Part shown: positions 1-8,687 of the stretch, one piece after another | How the letters are laid out: each line of letters begins with the position of its first letter | How positions within the stretch are numbered: position 1 is the first letter of the stretch | NCBI GenBank assembly: GCA_012034765.1 | Contig: JAAUOU010000044.1 | Span: forward strand, 1 to 35,309 | Reading direction: 5' to 3' | Length of the DNA stretch: 35,309 nt | Origin: Pleurocapsaceae cyanobacterium CSU_1_1 | Lineage (GTDB): Bacteria; Cyanobacteriota; Cyanobacteriia; Cyanobacteriales; Xenococcaceae | Position numbers and translations under genes: made by a program | Notes under the pieces: model-generated | Database searches by the model: none | What the model was told of the DNA's origin: nothing | Seen by the model: the letters and a program-made list of their open reading frames with translations, nothing else

Positions 1-177
1 TTCCGTTGAATTAATACAGTCGAGATAAATCAATGTCGAAACGTCAAGATTGCAATGGGTAGAACCTGATTTAAAACCTCTAGTGTCAGTAGTTTTCAAT
101 ATCGATTGAGTATTAGCGATCGCGCTGCGAGTAGATAGGCGATCGCAAGTTAAATAAAAAAATAAATGATGCAAAAA

Positions 178-450
178 TTACGGAAAATAGCGATAAATTT
201 CCTTGCGATTAAGGAAACGGACAAAAACCACAATATCTTGTTTAATGATTAAACCCACACGATAGTTGCCAATTCTTGAACGATAATAAACTTTATTCTT
301 TTGTCCCTTAAGCTTTTTAAGATTAGGAAGCTGACTTAAATTGTCAACCCTTTCCACTATAAGTACAAATTGTTCGAGACGCGAAAGTATTTTTTTATTT
401 TTAATAGAGCGAATATCTTTGAGAAAACTATCTTTAAATTCTGTTTCCAC
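178..450 (-). CDS. RelE/ParE-family toxin
   Basis: A 90-residue basic protein with the layout of the RelE/ParE toxin fold: two N-terminal helices (residues 5-45), then a strand-rich half with a KLKG motif, Y-Y-R-S-R-I-G-N-Y-R-V and a final V-V-F-V-R-F-L-N-R-K strand. Relatives are ribosome-dependent mRNA endonucleases or gyrase inhibitors; which one applies here cannot be read from sequence. The start is GTG and overlaps the stop of the upstream gene by one base (TAGTG), which points to translational coupling with the putative antitoxin. The residues Y-R-S-R and the C-terminal R-K-E-I-Y-R-Y look like the usual basic/aromatic catalytic patch. Family assignment is fairly firm; toxicity is inference. 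Confidence 0.8.
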   Translation of the reverse strand: METEFKDSFLKDIRSIKNKKILSRLEQFVLIVERVDNLSQLPNLKKLKGQKNKVYYRSRIGNYRVGLIIKQDIVVFVRFLNRKEIYRYFP

Positions 451-659
451 TATTCCCCAGTCAACACTTTAAATATTTCATCTCTGCTTACGGCTTTACT
501 TTGCTCCCCTTCTTGAATAGCACGAGATAAGCCAATATCTTCTAAAGATTCTATCAATATAGAACTTACTAATTCTTGATTTTCTTCAATTACTTCAATA
601 AGAGCTTCTTTAAATAAACTTTTGATTCTGATTTCATCTAGATTAGTTGAATTGGTCAT
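450..659 (-). CDS. putative antitoxin of the RelE/ParE-like pair
   Basis: A 69-residue acidic, mostly helical protein. Its C-terminal part (A-V-S-R-D-E-I-F-K-V-L) is typical of small cyanobacterial antitoxins placed before RelE/ParE toxins. No DNA-binding domain is recognisable. Its stop overlaps the GTG start of the toxin gene, so the two form a coupled antitoxin-first operon as in most type II modules. The role is inferred mainly from position, size and charge. No clear Shine-Dalgarno sequence precedes the ATG. Confidence 0.65.
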   Translation of the reverse strand: MTNSTNLDEIRIKSLFKEALIEVIEENQELVSSILIESLEDIGLSRAIQEGEQSKAVSRDEIFKVLTGE

Positions 660-692
660 GTTAGGTAATTGTTTTACTCAATTTTACATTCT

Positions 693-839
693 ATGTTAGA
701 ACAAAATTTTTGGTATCGTTGCTCTCGATTTTATTTTAATCTTCTTAAAATAGATGAAATTAAGGACAAAGCCATTTCTGGATTGGATTATGTCTATGTG
801 ACAGTGCGATCGCATTTTTTAAGTCAAGGAGATATTTGA
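693..839 (+). CDS. possible small ORF, 48 residues
   Basis: An open frame on the plus strand between two minus-strand genes starts with ATG-TTA-GAA and ends at TGA 837-839. It encodes an aromatic-rich peptide (N-F-W-Y-R-C-S-R-F-Y-F) that I do not recognise. It has no obvious ribosome binding site, and a HIP1-like octamer lies inside it. It may be a remnant of a longer gene or chance; support is weak. Confidence 0.2.
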   Translation: MLEQNFWYRCSRFYFNLLKIDEIKDKAISGLDYVYVTVRSHFLSQGDI

Positions 840-840
840 T

Positions 841-1026
841 TTAATCTCCCGCAGAAGTGTAAACAAAAAAGGCTTCGGATGATAAAACTAAATCAATTCC
901 AGAAAAGTCACGTTCTCCATTGTCATAACGAACTATTAACTCTTCTGGCGTAATTGTTTTCGGTTGGATCTTTTTCCAGTTTTGATGTTGAAACGCTTTC
1001 CAATCTGGATAATGGTCACAAGTCAT
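841..1026 (-). CDS. small hypothetical protein with a pentapeptide-repeat-cap-like segment
   Basis: A 61-residue protein. The segment E-E-L-I-V-R-Y-D-N-G-E-R-D-F-S-G-I-D-L resembles the N-terminal cap that begins many cyanobacterial pentapeptide-repeat proteins (L-L-x-R-Y-x-x-G-E-R-D-F-S-G), but no A(D/N)LXX repeats follow. It could be a stand-alone short family or a truncated relative. A purine-rich GAGAAG lies about 6 bases before the ATG. It sits alone, 115 bases beyond the pntB stop on the same strand and after a terminator, so it is probably transcribed separately. Function unknown. Confidence 0.55.
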   Translation of the reverse strand: MTCDHYPDWKAFQHQNWKKIQPKTITPEELIVRYDNGERDFSGIDLVLSSEAFFVYTSAGD

Positions 1027-1060
1027 AATTTCTTCTCAAGCATTTAAATTCAATATAAAG

Positions 1061-1100
1061 AGGCAAACAAACCCTTAGCGTCTTTGTGTCTTTGCGCGAA
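1061..1100. repeat. dispersed intergenic repeat (CTTAGCGTCTTTGTGTCTTTGCG type)
   Basis: The stretch CCTTAGCGTCTTTGTGTCTT-TGCGCG has an internal near-duplication (GCGTCTTTGTG / TGTCTTTGCG). It matches, from memory, a repeat type commonly scattered between genes in cyanobacterial genomes. It lies directly beyond the pntB terminator. Confidence 0.4.
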
Positions 1101-1101
1101 G

Positions 1102-1130
1102 AAAAAAATCCTCCCGACTAAGCAGGAGGA
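1102..1130 (-). terminator. rho-independent terminator of pntB
   Basis: Read on the minus strand, a TCCTCC stem, a loop of about 10 bases and GGAGGA are followed by seven T residues. It begins 24 bases after the pntB stop codon, so it probably ends the pntA-pntB transcript. Confidence 0.8.
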
Positions 1131-1153
1131 ATAAACAATAACTCAAATAAAAA

Positions 1154-2569
1154 CTAAGCAGCAATCAATTCCTTCTCAGTCTTAGATAACTCACTCAACA
1201 AAGCACTGACATTAGCTTTCGCATCACCGTAAAGCATCTGATTATTATCCATATAGAACAAAGGATTATCCACCCCTGCATAACCAATACCTAAACTACG
1301 CTTCATCACGATGGTATTTTGCGCGTGCCAGACTTCCATAACGGGCATACCTGCAATGGGGCTGGTAGGATCGTCTAAAGCACTAGGATTAACAGTGTCA
1401 TTTGCACCAATTACCAACACCACATCAGTATTAGAGAAATCTTCGTTGATTTCGTCCATCTCTAACACGATGTCATAGGGTACGTTAGCCTCTGCTAACA
1501 ATACGTTCATGTGTCCAGGCATTCTACCTGCTACGGGGTGAATACCAAAGCGGACTTCTTTACCCCGCTTGCGGAGAATTTTAGTAATGTCGGAAACAGA
1601 ATGTTGTGCTTGAGCAACCGCCATACCGTAACCAGGTACGATAACCACGCTTTTAGCATCGTTAAGCAATTCTGCCACTTCTTCGACGTTAGTTGCAGTA
1701 GCTTCCCCCATGGGTTTGGCTTCCCCAGTGGATGTAGCAGCAGCACCTTCACCAAAACCACCTAAGATAACGCTAATAAAAGAGCGATTCATGGCTTCGC
1801 ACATGATATAGCTAAGAATTGCCCCACTACTACCAACTAATGCCCCAGTTACGATTAAAACATCGTTGGAAAGCATGAAGCCAGCAGCAGCAGCAGCCCA
1901 ACCAGAATAGCTATTGAGCATAGAGATTACCACAGGCATATCTGCGCCACCGATCCCCATTACCAGCAGGAAACCTAGGATACAGGCTAAGACAGTCATG
2001 ATTAACAGTGGTTGTAAACCGTTCTCTGTTCCCATGAACTGTACACCTAAAACTATTGAACCAACTAATAAAGCAATGTTGATTAAATGACGGGCAGGTA
2101 ACATGAGAGGCTTGCTACCAAAAGAACCATTTAACTTACCAAACGCTACCACTGAACCAGCAAAAGTAACAGCACCAATAAAAATGCCGATGTAGATTTC
2201 TAGTTCGTGGATAGTAGCTTCAACGCCAGTTAAAGTATTTTCTGGCTGTAGATAGGTAGCCAAGCCAACCAATACCGCAGCTAAACCGACGAAACTGTGT
2301 AAAATTGCTACCAGTTCGGGCATGGAAGTCATCGCCACTCTAGCAGCAAGAATCGAGCCGATAATAGCCCCAGGAACGATCGCACCAATTAAAACTCCGT
2401 AACCATTTACCTGGGCGCTAAGGGCAGTAGCGATAAAAGCGATCGCCATCCCAATGATTCCAAACAAGTTACCCTGACGGGCTGTTTCCTGGTTTGATAG
2501 TCCTCCCAAGCTGAGGATAAATAAGGCACTGGCTGCAATATAAGCAACCGCCACAAGATTATTTGTCAT
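1154..2569 (-). CDS. pntB: NAD(P) transhydrogenase subunit beta
   Basis: A 471-residue membrane protein, the usual length for cyanobacterial PntB. Residues 1-270 hold about eight or nine hydrophobic helices of domain II, including conserved [10 protein letters not shown] (205-214) and a Gly/Ala-rich channel segment. Residues 285-471 are the NADP(H)-binding domain III, with [10 protein letters not shown] (311-320) and [10 protein letters not shown]. The enzyme couples the transmembrane proton gradient to hydride transfer from NADH to NADP+. It lies 102 bases downstream of pntA on the same strand, with a palindromic repeat between, and has its own terminator. The gene appears intact although its partner pntA is frameshifted. 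Confidence 0.96.
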   Translation of the reverse strand: MTNNLVAVAYIAASALFILSLGGLSNQETARQGNLFGIIGMAIAFIATALSAQVNGYGVLIGAIVPGAIIGSILAARVAMTSMPELVAILHSFVGLAAVLVGLATYLQPENTLTGVEATIHELEIYIGIFIGAVTFAGSVVAFGKLNGSFGSKPLMLPARHLINIALLVGSIVLGVQFMGTENGLQPLLIMTVLACILGFLLVMGIGGADMPVVISMLNSYSGWAAAAAGFMLSNDVLIVTGALVGSSGAILSYIMCEAMNRSFISVILGGFGEGAAATSTGEAKPMGEATATNVEEVAELLNDAKSVVIVPGYGMAVAQAQHSVSDITKILRKRGKEVRFGIHPVAGRMPGHMNVLLAEANVPYDIVLEMDEINEDFSNTDVVLVIGANDTVNPSALDDPTSPIAGMPVMEVWHAQNTIVMKRSLGIGYAGVDNPLFYMDNNQMLYGDAKANVSALLSELSKTEKELIAA

Positions 2570-2597
2570 GTATGTATGTTTTGTGAAGGGATAAATC

Positions 2598-2648
2598 GTA
2601 GGGGCGAACGCCCTAAAGGATTAGCTTCGCGTCGCGGTTCGCCCTTAC
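2598..2648. repeat. GGGCGAAC/GTTCGCCC palindromic element
   Basis: Inverted arms GTAGGGGCGAAC (2598-2609) and GTTCGCCCTTAC (2637-2648), with one mismatch, enclose GCCCTAAAGGATTAGCTTCGCGTCGCG in part. The same arms occur at 11807-11864, and the CCCTAAAGGA-TTAGC / GCGTCGC block recurs near 26891-26916. It sits between pntA and pntB, where it would fold in the mRNA and could affect pntB expression. Confidence 0.75.
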
Positions 2649-2671
2649 AGAGTGTGTATGATATGTATCGA

Positions 2672-4027
2672 TTATTTCTGGAACATTTTCAACATCCGTT
2701 GGGTAACGAGAAAGCCCCCAGAGATGTTAATTGTTCCTACTAAAATGGCGATCGCCCCTAGAATTACCGAGGGTGAAGTTAATTCTCCAGAAATTTGCAA
2801 CATACCACCCAGAATAATAATTCCGCTAATGGCGTTGGTAACACTCATTAAAGGAGTATGGAGGGCGGGGGAAACGTTCCAAATTACTTGATAACCAATA
2901 AAACAGGCTAGAACAAAAACGGTAAAGTGAGACAGGAAAGAAGTGGGCGCACCGATACCAATTCCTAGTAGGGCTAACCCAGCCACAATTACCCAGAGCA
3001 TGCCATTAGATTTTTTCTCTTCTTTGGCAACGGTATTTACTACTGCTTTTGGCTTGGGGGTCGGAGTAGGAGAAGGATTATCAATTTTTGGTGGAGGCCA
3101 AGTAACTTTGCCTTCGTGAACAATCAGCGCACCCCTGACCACTTGGTCTTCATAGTCTACTTTATAGTCTTCTGCACCACCCATGTCTTTGAGCAAGTGC
3201 CAAAGGTTTGTACCATAAAGCTGACTAGACTGGGCAGCCATGCGACTAGGTAAATCGGTCAAACCAATGATGGTTACGCCGTCGTATTTATAAATTTCGT
3301 TGGGTCGAGTAACTTCGCAGTTACCACCCTGTTCGGCAGCTAAATCTACTACTACAGAACCTTCTTTCATCATCTCTACCATGTCGGTAAGAATCAGTTT
3401 AGGTGCTGGTCTACCTGGAATTAACGCCGTGGTAATAATAATATCGATTTCTTTTGCTTGCTCTCTAAAGAGGGCCATCTCTGCATCAATAAATTCTTTA
3501 CTCATGGTCTTGGCATAGCCACCAGAACCCGTACCGTCTTCTTCAAACTCTAGTTCAAGAAATTCTGCCCCCAGACTTTCTACCTGTTCTTTTACCGCAG
3601 GGCGAGTATCAAAAGCGCGTACTACTGCCCCAAGGCTTCTGGCTGCACCAATCGCTGCTAAACCCGCAACCCCAGCACCAATCACCATTACCTTAGCTGG
3701 AGGAACTTTCCCCGCAGCGGTAATTTGCCCTGTAAAGAAACGCCCAAAGTTATTGGCTGCCTCAATTACTGCCCGATAACCAGCAATATTAGCCATGGAA
3801 GATAGAGCATCCATCTTCTGAGCGCGACTAATTCTGGGGACAGCATCCATCGCAATGACTGTGGCTTCTCGATCTGCTAGCTTGTTTAATAATTCTTCAT
3901 TCTGCGCGGGCCAAATAAAGCTAATAATAGTTTTACCCTGGGGCATTTCAGTAATTTCTGAATTTTCAGGGGCGCGAACCTTAAGAATGATATCGGCTTC
4001 TGACCAAAGAGAAGTTGCATCAGCCAT
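2672..4027 (-). CDS. pntA: NAD(P) transhydrogenase subunit alpha, frame-shifted main part
   Basis: This 451-residue frame is about 85% of PntA. It holds the NAD(H)-binding domain I, with the Rossmann motif [21 protein letters not shown] and [12 protein letters not shown] proline/lysine linker and about four C-terminal membrane helices follow (from [10 protein letters not shown]), so domain I is fused to a membrane segment as in Synechocystis-type PntA. The frame opens at an internal ATG (M-A-D-A-T-S-L-W) inside the conserved dehydrogenase fold. The true start is in another frame at 4257, so this is not a natural protein start. If not a sequence error, the subunit would lack its first ~77 residues. 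Confidence 0.9.
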   Translation of the reverse strand: MADATSLWSEADIILKVRAPENSEITEMPQGKTIISFIWPAQNEELLNKLADREATVIAMDAVPRISRAQKMDALSSMANIAGYRAVIEAANNFGRFFTGQITAAGKVPPAKVMVIGAGVAGLAAIGAARSLGAVVRAFDTRPAVKEQVESLGAEFLELEFEEDGTGSGGYAKTMSKEFIDAEMALFREQAKEIDIIITTALIPGRPAPKLILTDMVEMMKEGSVVVDLAAEQGGNCEVTRPNEIYKYDGVTIIGLTDLPSRMAAQSSQLYGTNLWHLLKDMGGAEDYKVDYEDQVVRGALIVHEGKVTWPPPKIDNPSPTPTPKPKAVVNTVAKEEKKSNGMLWVIVAGLALLGIGIGAPTSFLSHFTVFVLACFIGYQVIWNVSPALHTPLMSVTNAISGIIILGGMLQISGELTSPSVILGAIAILVGTINISGGFLVTQRMLKMFQK

Positions 4028-4257
4028 AATTTTGCAGTCGGCTGTTCATAAGCCTGATCTGTAAAACTAGCTGCTGCCCCTGCGTTGGTTTCTACCAAGA
4101 CCTCAAAGCCCAATTTCTGTAGCTTCTTAACTGTATCGGGTGTAGCAGCTACGCGGCATTCGTTAGCATATATTTCTCTGGGAATGCCGATTTTACGAGG
4201 GCTTGCTTGATTTTCTGGTTGGCTTTTCTCTACTTGTCTATCGACGGTTGCGGTCAT
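4025..4257 (-). pseudogene. pntA: pntA 5' part, out of frame with the rest
   Basis: ATG at 4255-4257 is preceded by a good Shine-Dalgarno sequence (TTAGGAGAATCT-ATG). The product begins M-T-A-T-V-D-R-Q and continues with typical PntA sequence: K-I-G-I-P-R-E-I-Y-A-N-E-C-R-V-A-A-T-P-D, then [11 protein letters not shown]. At minus-strand GCAAAATTATGG (A-run at 4030-4033) the frame leaves the family sequence. One extra A would give [11 protein letters not shown] and join it exactly to the downstream frame. Without it, translation runs into unrelated codons and stops near 3886. Either a real frameshift or a one-base sequence error. Confidence 0.9.
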
Positions 4258-4764
4258 AGATTCTCCTAAATAATGTATGGCGAACGACAGAATAAACTCA
4301 AAATCTCTTGCAGGGGTAATGTAAGACCGAGCAAAATTATTGCTCAACCCAGTACTGAAGAGAGATAACTAAAAAAAATGTCTTGATAATAGTTAAAACT
4401 TTACCCACAGAAAACGATGTTAATTGGCTATTTGTGATAAATAAATCTTTTTGTTAATCAGAGATTATAAAGTACACAAGCCTCCCTATTATTTTTAGCA
4501 CCAAACGTCATCCTAAATCGATCCCCAGTGACCTTCCAATATTCTTTAACTTGTCTTAGTAATTATTGAATATTTTTCAAGAAAAATATGGAGTAAGATA
4601 ACTCCAAAACGCCTGATAAAATACTGACTTTAAAGTCAAATCGCCAATTTGCACAAGTTTGCTTAACAAAAACTTTTGTTAAGTATTTATGCTAATTAAA
4701 AATACGTATGGAAGCACAAGTCAAATAAAAAAACTCTAATACTCATACTCAAAGAAAAATTCTG
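4258..4764. other. AT-rich intergenic region upstream of pntA and tyrA
   Basis: About 500 bases between divergent pntA and the hydrolase remnant. The first bases hold the pntA ribosome binding site. The rest is AT-rich, and I see no RNA gene, strong hairpin or convincing reading frame. Promoters for both directions presumably lie here. Confidence 0.4.
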
Positions 4765-4869
4765 ATGCAAACTCAAACTTCAGCGATCGCCGAACATTTT
4801 GTTACAGTTTATGGTCAGAAACTACATTATTCAGATAAAAAGACTAAAAGTATTCAATCAGAAATTTAG
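4765..4869 (+). pseudogene. N-terminal remnant of an alpha/beta hydrolase
   Basis: A 34-codon frame ending at TAG 4867-4869. Its peptide contains E-H-F-V-T-V-Y-G-Q-K-L-H-Y, which matches the start of haloalkane-dehalogenase-like alpha/beta hydrolases (F-V-x-V-x-G-Q-x-I-H-Y-x-E-A-G-x-G-P). The HG oxyanion loop, nucleophile elbow and the rest are absent, and the frame stops three bases before the tyrA ATG. I read it as the residue of a deleted gene; alternatively it is a short leader frame for tyrA. Confidence 0.4.
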
Positions 4870-4872
4870 AAC

Positions 4873-5709
4873 ATGAAGATTGGGATTATTGGGTTGGGTT
4901 TAATTGGTGGTTCTTTGGGGTTAGATTTGCGATTGCAGGGACACCAGATCATGGGAATATCTCGCCAGGAGAATGTTTGTAAGATAGCTTTGACTAAAGG
5001 TGTTGTTACCGAAGCTAGCACTGAATTTAAGGCTCTGGCTGAGGCAGAAATTGTCATTGTTTGTACTCCTTTAGGAGCGATCGCCTCAACCATCAAACAG
5101 CTAATTCCTTATATCAGTCCAGAAACAATCATTACCGATGTTGGTTCAGTCAAGCAGCCGATAGTTGCCGAATGTAGTCAACTATGGTCAAACTTCATTG
5201 GCGGACATCCTATGGCGGGAACGACAGAAAGCGGAATTGATGCAGCCGTAGCCAATTTGTTTGCTGGTGCAGCCTATGTATTTACGCCAACAGCAGCTAC
5301 TAAACCTGAAAATATTGCCAAGTTGACAGCGATCGCCCTAGAATTACAGGCTGTTCCTCATGTCTGCGATGCTCAAATTCACGATCGCGCCGTCAGCTGG
5401 ATCTCTCATCTACCTGTGATGGTAAGTGCTAGCCTAATTAAAGCCTGCCTAACAGAAGAACCTGATACTTTAAAATTAGCGCAAATTCTTGCTAGTTCTG
5501 GGTTTCGGGATACTAGTCGAGTGGGCGGAGGTAATGCAGAATTGGGAGTAATGATGGCAAAATATAACCAGCAAGAATTATTGCGATCGCTCTTGCAATA
5601 TCGTCAAAATCTAGACGAGATCATTGCTTTAATTCAACAAGAAAACTGGCAAGGATTAGAACAGACGCTACAGATAACGTCGGCTGTCAGACCAAAATTT
5701 CTTAATTAA
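4873..5709 (+). CDS. tyrA: arogenate/prephenate dehydrogenase
   Basis: A 278-residue cytosolic enzyme of tyrosine synthesis. The N-terminal nucleotide-binding motif G-L-G-L-I-G-G-S-L-G-L-D is followed by C-T-P-L-G-A, D-V-G-S-V-K and the substrate-pocket motif G-G-H-P-M-A-G-T-T-E-S-G. The helical C-terminal dimerisation domain carries H-D-R-A-V-S-W-I-S-H-L-P and A-S-S-G-F-R-D-T-S-R. Length and motifs fit the short cyanobacterial TyrA form, which is known to prefer arogenate and NADP+. No ACT domain is present, so tyrosine regulation would act at the active site. It converges on ispH, with only 24 bases between the stops. Confidence 0.93.
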   Translation: MKIGIIGLGLIGGSLGLDLRLQGHQIMGISRQENVCKIALTKGVVTEASTEFKALAEAEIVIVCTPLGAIASTIKQLIPYISPETIITDVGSVKQPIVAECSQLWSNFIGGHPMAGTTESGIDAAVANLFAGAAYVFTPTAATKPENIAKLTAIALELQAVPHVCDAQIHDRAVSWISHLPVMVSASLIKACLTEEPDTLKLAQILASSGFRDTSRVGGGNAELGVMMAKYNQQELLRSLLQYRQNLDEIIALIQQENWQGLEQTLQITSAVRPKFLN

Positions 5710-5733
5710 GAGCTTGTGGTTTATAGCTTACAG

Positions 5734-6957
5734 CTAGTTGACGCTCGCCACCGCTTTTAAATCAAATATTTTTTCGATCACATCCGCTACCACTTTATCA
5801 GGAGTCGAAGCACCAGAAGTAATGCCAACGTTAATTTTTCCTGCGGGAAGCCAATTTTCAGCGATAACAAGATCTCGATCTAAAGGTTTGTGTTCAAGGC
5901 GATCGCGACTGATGATCCGTTCTACACTATCGATATGGTAGGAAGGGATATTATGTTCTACAGCAATTTCTTGCAGGTGAGTAGTGTTGGAAGAGTTAAA
6001 GCCACCAATGACAATCATCAATGATAAATCTTTTTCTACTAGGTTGAACATAGCATCTTGACGTTCTTGAGTCGCATCGCAAATGGTATTAAAGCTCATG
6101 AAATGCTCGTTTAACTCTGTTGGGCCATACTTTTTCAGCATCGTCTGTTCTAGCAGTTTACCAATTTGTTCGGTTTCACTTTTAAGCATAGTGGTTTGAT
6201 TGGCAATACCCACTTTCTCTAAATCGCGATCGGGATCGAAACCTTCTGAATAGGCATTTTTAAACTTATCCAGAAACTCTCCTCGATCTCCCCCATGGAG
6301 AATATAGTTGGTTACATATTCCGCCTGAGCTAGATTTAAGACTACTAAATAGCGATCGGCAAAGGAACTGGTAGCTACAGTTTCTTCATGAGCATATTTT
6401 CCGTGAATAATGGAAGTATAGTCTCTTTTTTTGTGCTTTTCGACCGAATTCCAGACTTTTGATACCCAAGGACAGGTAGTGTCTACGATTTTGCAGCCTT
6501 TATCGTTAAGCAACTGCATTTCTTGAACGCTAGCGCCAAAAGCAGGTAAAATCACCACATCTCCTGATGTGACGACGCTAAAATCTTTCTCATTATTTAC
6601 CACTTCAATAAAACCAACGTTCATCTCCTGTAAACGCTGATTTACCGTAGGATTATGAATAATTTCGTTAGTAATCCAAATCTTTTCTGTGGGAAAATGC
6701 TCCCTGGCTTCATAGGCCATGGCGATCGCTCTTTCTACTCCCCAACAAAAACCAAAAGACTCCGCCAAAAGGATAGTAACATCTCCCTGTTCAAGATGAT
6801 AATGGCGATCGCGGATTGTCTGAATTAAATCACTTTGATATTCAGAATTCATTGTTCCAGCTACTTCCTCATCGTGTCCAAAACCGCGACGATGATAGTT
6901 TTCTGACTGTTGCAAAGTACGTTTGAAAGCTTTTGTATCTATTTTTTGGTTGGTCAT
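5734..6957 (-). CDS. ispH: 4-hydroxy-3-methylbut-2-enyl diphosphate reductase
   Basis: Last enzyme of the MEP isoprenoid pathway, making IPP and DMAPP with a [4Fe-4S] cluster. The three cluster cysteines appear in [17 protein letters not shown] and [11 protein letters not shown]. The long N-terminal segment ([20 protein letters not shown]) is the signature of the cyanobacterial/plant IspH type. I chose ATG 6955-6957 (M-T-N-Q-K-I-D), giving 407 residues, because the frame upstream of it (from 7008) adds 17 residues not expected in the family. No strong Shine-Dalgarno sequence is visible at either start. Confidence 0.95.
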   Translation of the reverse strand: MTNQKIDTKAFKRTLQQSENYHRRGFGHDEEVAGTMNSEYQSDLIQTIRDRHYHLEQGDVTILLAESFGFCWGVERAIAMAYEAREHFPTEKIWITNEIIHNPTVNQRLQEMNVGFIEVVNNEKDFSVVTSGDVVILPAFGASVQEMQLLNDKGCKIVDTTCPWVSKVWNSVEKHKKRDYTSIIHGKYAHEETVATSSFADRYLVVLNLAQAEYVTNYILHGGDRGEFLDKFKNAYSEGFDPDRDLEKVGIANQTTMLKSETEQIGKLLEQTMLKKYGPTELNEHFMSFNTICDATQERQDAMFNLVEKDLSLMIVIGGFNSSNTTHLQEIAVEHNIPSYHIDSVERIISRDRLEHKPLDRDLVIAENWLPAGKINVGITSGASTPDKVVADVIEKIFDLKAVASVN

Positions 6958-7173
6958 AAAAGTATATCTATAAGTGTGTACTGGTTGTTCGTTATGCAGC
7001 CGATACATCAGTTATATATGATAGCTTTCAATCGACATTAGTTAGGATCAAACCTCAGTTAATTAAACAATTCTTGGCAATTTTGCAGTAGAAAGGTTGA
7101 GTTAAGAATAAATCATACGGAAATTATTTAGAATGACTATAAAATGTTTGAAAACTATTTTAAGCAAACCATT

Positions 7174-7209
7174 AAAAAAACACCTTCCCTAACTTTCATC
7201 GGGAGGTGT
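7174..7209 (-). terminator. rho-independent terminator of gap2
   Basis: Read on the minus strand, stem ACACCTCCC pairs with GGGAAGGTGT (one bulged base), followed by seven T residues. It starts about 44 bases after the gap2 stop and lies between gap2 and ispH, so those two minus-strand genes are probably separate transcripts. Confidence 0.85.
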
Positions 7210-7252
7210 CCAGCTAAAAATCTAATTAATTAGAGTTCATTCACAAGATTAC

Positions 7253-8266
7253 TTACATTCCTTTAGCTACCAATTCAGCCAAATCAACAACGCGCTGAGA
7301 ATAACCCCATTCGTTGTCATACCAAGCAATGATTTTAACCATGTCACCATCTAGCACTAAAGTTAACTGTCCATCAACGGTGGAAGATACATCTGTACCT
7401 TTGAAGTCAGAAGAAACAAGAGGTAGATCGGTATAGCCTAAAATGCCTTTTAGTGACGTTTCAGCAGCCTTCTTGAGGACTTCGTTAACTTCTTCAGCAA
7501 TGGTTTTCTTCTCAACTTGAGCAACCAAATCTACTACCGAAACGTTAGGAGTGGGAACTCTTAGGGCAATACCGTTCAGCTTACCTTTAACTTCAGGATA
7601 GACCAAAGCCACCGCTTGAGCTGCACCAGTAGAAGTCGGCACAATGTTGGCTGCTGCTGCTCTAGCTCGTCTTAAATCACGGTGACTAGCATCTAAAATA
7701 CGTTGGTCACCAGTATAACTATGGGTAGTAGTCATTGCACCTTTGATGATGCCGAAGTTTTCGTTAATAACTTTAACAATAGGAGCTAAACAGTTAGTAG
7801 TACAACTAGCATTACTGACAATATCAAATTCACCAGGAGTATATTTTTCGTCGTTTACGCCCATCACATAAGTACCAATGTTAGGGCCACTTCCAGGAGC
7901 AGTGATCACTACTTTTTTCGCCCCAGCTTGAAGATGCTTTCCTGCACCTTCGGCATCGCGGAAAACGCCAGTAGCTTCAATAACGATATCAACATCCCAC
8001 TCTTTCCAGGGCAAGTTTAGCGGGTTGCGATCGGAGACACATTTGATTGTCTTACCGTTGACGATTAGAGAGTTACTGTCATGACTAATGTCTGCGTCCA
8101 AAACACCCAACATAGTGTCATACTTTAATAAGTGAGAGTTTGTTTTAGGATCAGAAGTATCGTTAAGACCCACCAATTCTAAATTTGTATCATTTCCTCT
8201 GGTTAGTAGACATCTGACAAAGTTACGTCCGATACGCCCAAAACCGTTAATTGCTACTCTAACCAC
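7253..8266 (-). CDS. gap2: glyceraldehyde-3-phosphate dehydrogenase, NADP-type (Calvin cycle)
   Basis: A 337-residue GAPDH. Residues [13 protein letters not shown] form the dinucleotide fold, and [12 protein letters not shown] carries the catalytic cysteine. [11 protein letters not shown] and W-Y-D-N-E-W-G-Y-S complete the active site. The sequence [13 protein letters not shown] lacks the Asp-rich NAD-only motif and matches the cyanobacterial Gap2/GapB type, which uses NADPH (and NADH) in photosynthetic carbon fixation. It is monocistronic, with its own terminator, and divergent from murC. Confidence 0.95.
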   Translation of the reverse strand: MVRVAINGFGRIGRNFVRCLLTRGNDTNLELVGLNDTSDPKTNSHLLKYDTMLGVLDADISHDSNSLIVNGKTIKCVSDRNPLNLPWKEWDVDIVIEATGVFRDAEGAGKHLQAGAKKVVITAPGSGPNIGTYVMGVNDEKYTPGEFDIVSNASCTTNCLAPIVKVINENFGIIKGAMTTTHSYTGDQRILDASHRDLRRARAAAANIVPTSTGAAQAVALVYPEVKGKLNGIALRVPTPNVSVVDLVAQVEKKTIAEEVNEVLKKAAETSLKGILGYTDLPLVSSDFKGTDVSSTVDGQLTLVLDGDMVKIIAWYDNEWGYSQRVVDLAELVAKGM

Positions 8267-8687
8267 TATTCTCTTGCCCTCTATTTTATTAGGTTAATAC
8301 ATTAAAACATTCTTAATAAGACTCATCATATCGTAAAGTAAGCACATTTCAAGACCTGACCCAGAATCAATTTCAACCTTAATTAGGCTAATAATCTGAA
8401 GATAATAATTGTCTGTAGGTAAAAATATTGCGGTGCAGTCTCACAAGCGATTAGATAACCAATTTTGACCTTGAAAGGTAGGGAACAATTGACTTTGAAT
8501 TCTGGGAAGACCCAGCTTTATAGCCCAGACTTACCGATTTTATGCTGCTTGTTTATCTTTAAGTATAACTAAGTCTAAAAAATTCTTGCTATCATAGCCC
8601 GTATTGTTTAAGGCAATGAGAATATACAGGGTGCTTTACTTGGAAACAAGTTAGTATTTTGTAACCCTCAACCAAGATATACGTGCT
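8267..8687. other. intergenic region between divergent gap2 and murC
   Basis: About 420 bases carrying both upstream regions. One small hairpin, CTGGG-AAGA-CCCAG, lies at 8502-8515. I see no RNA gene, repeat family or reading frame. Promoters could not be assigned with confidence. Confidence 0.4.

Noticed and set aside
4015-4045. Programmed ribosomal frameshifting to make full-length PntA
   Set aside because: The run is only four A residues, with no slippery heptamer, stimulatory structure or internal Shine-Dalgarno sequence. PntA is normally a single frame.
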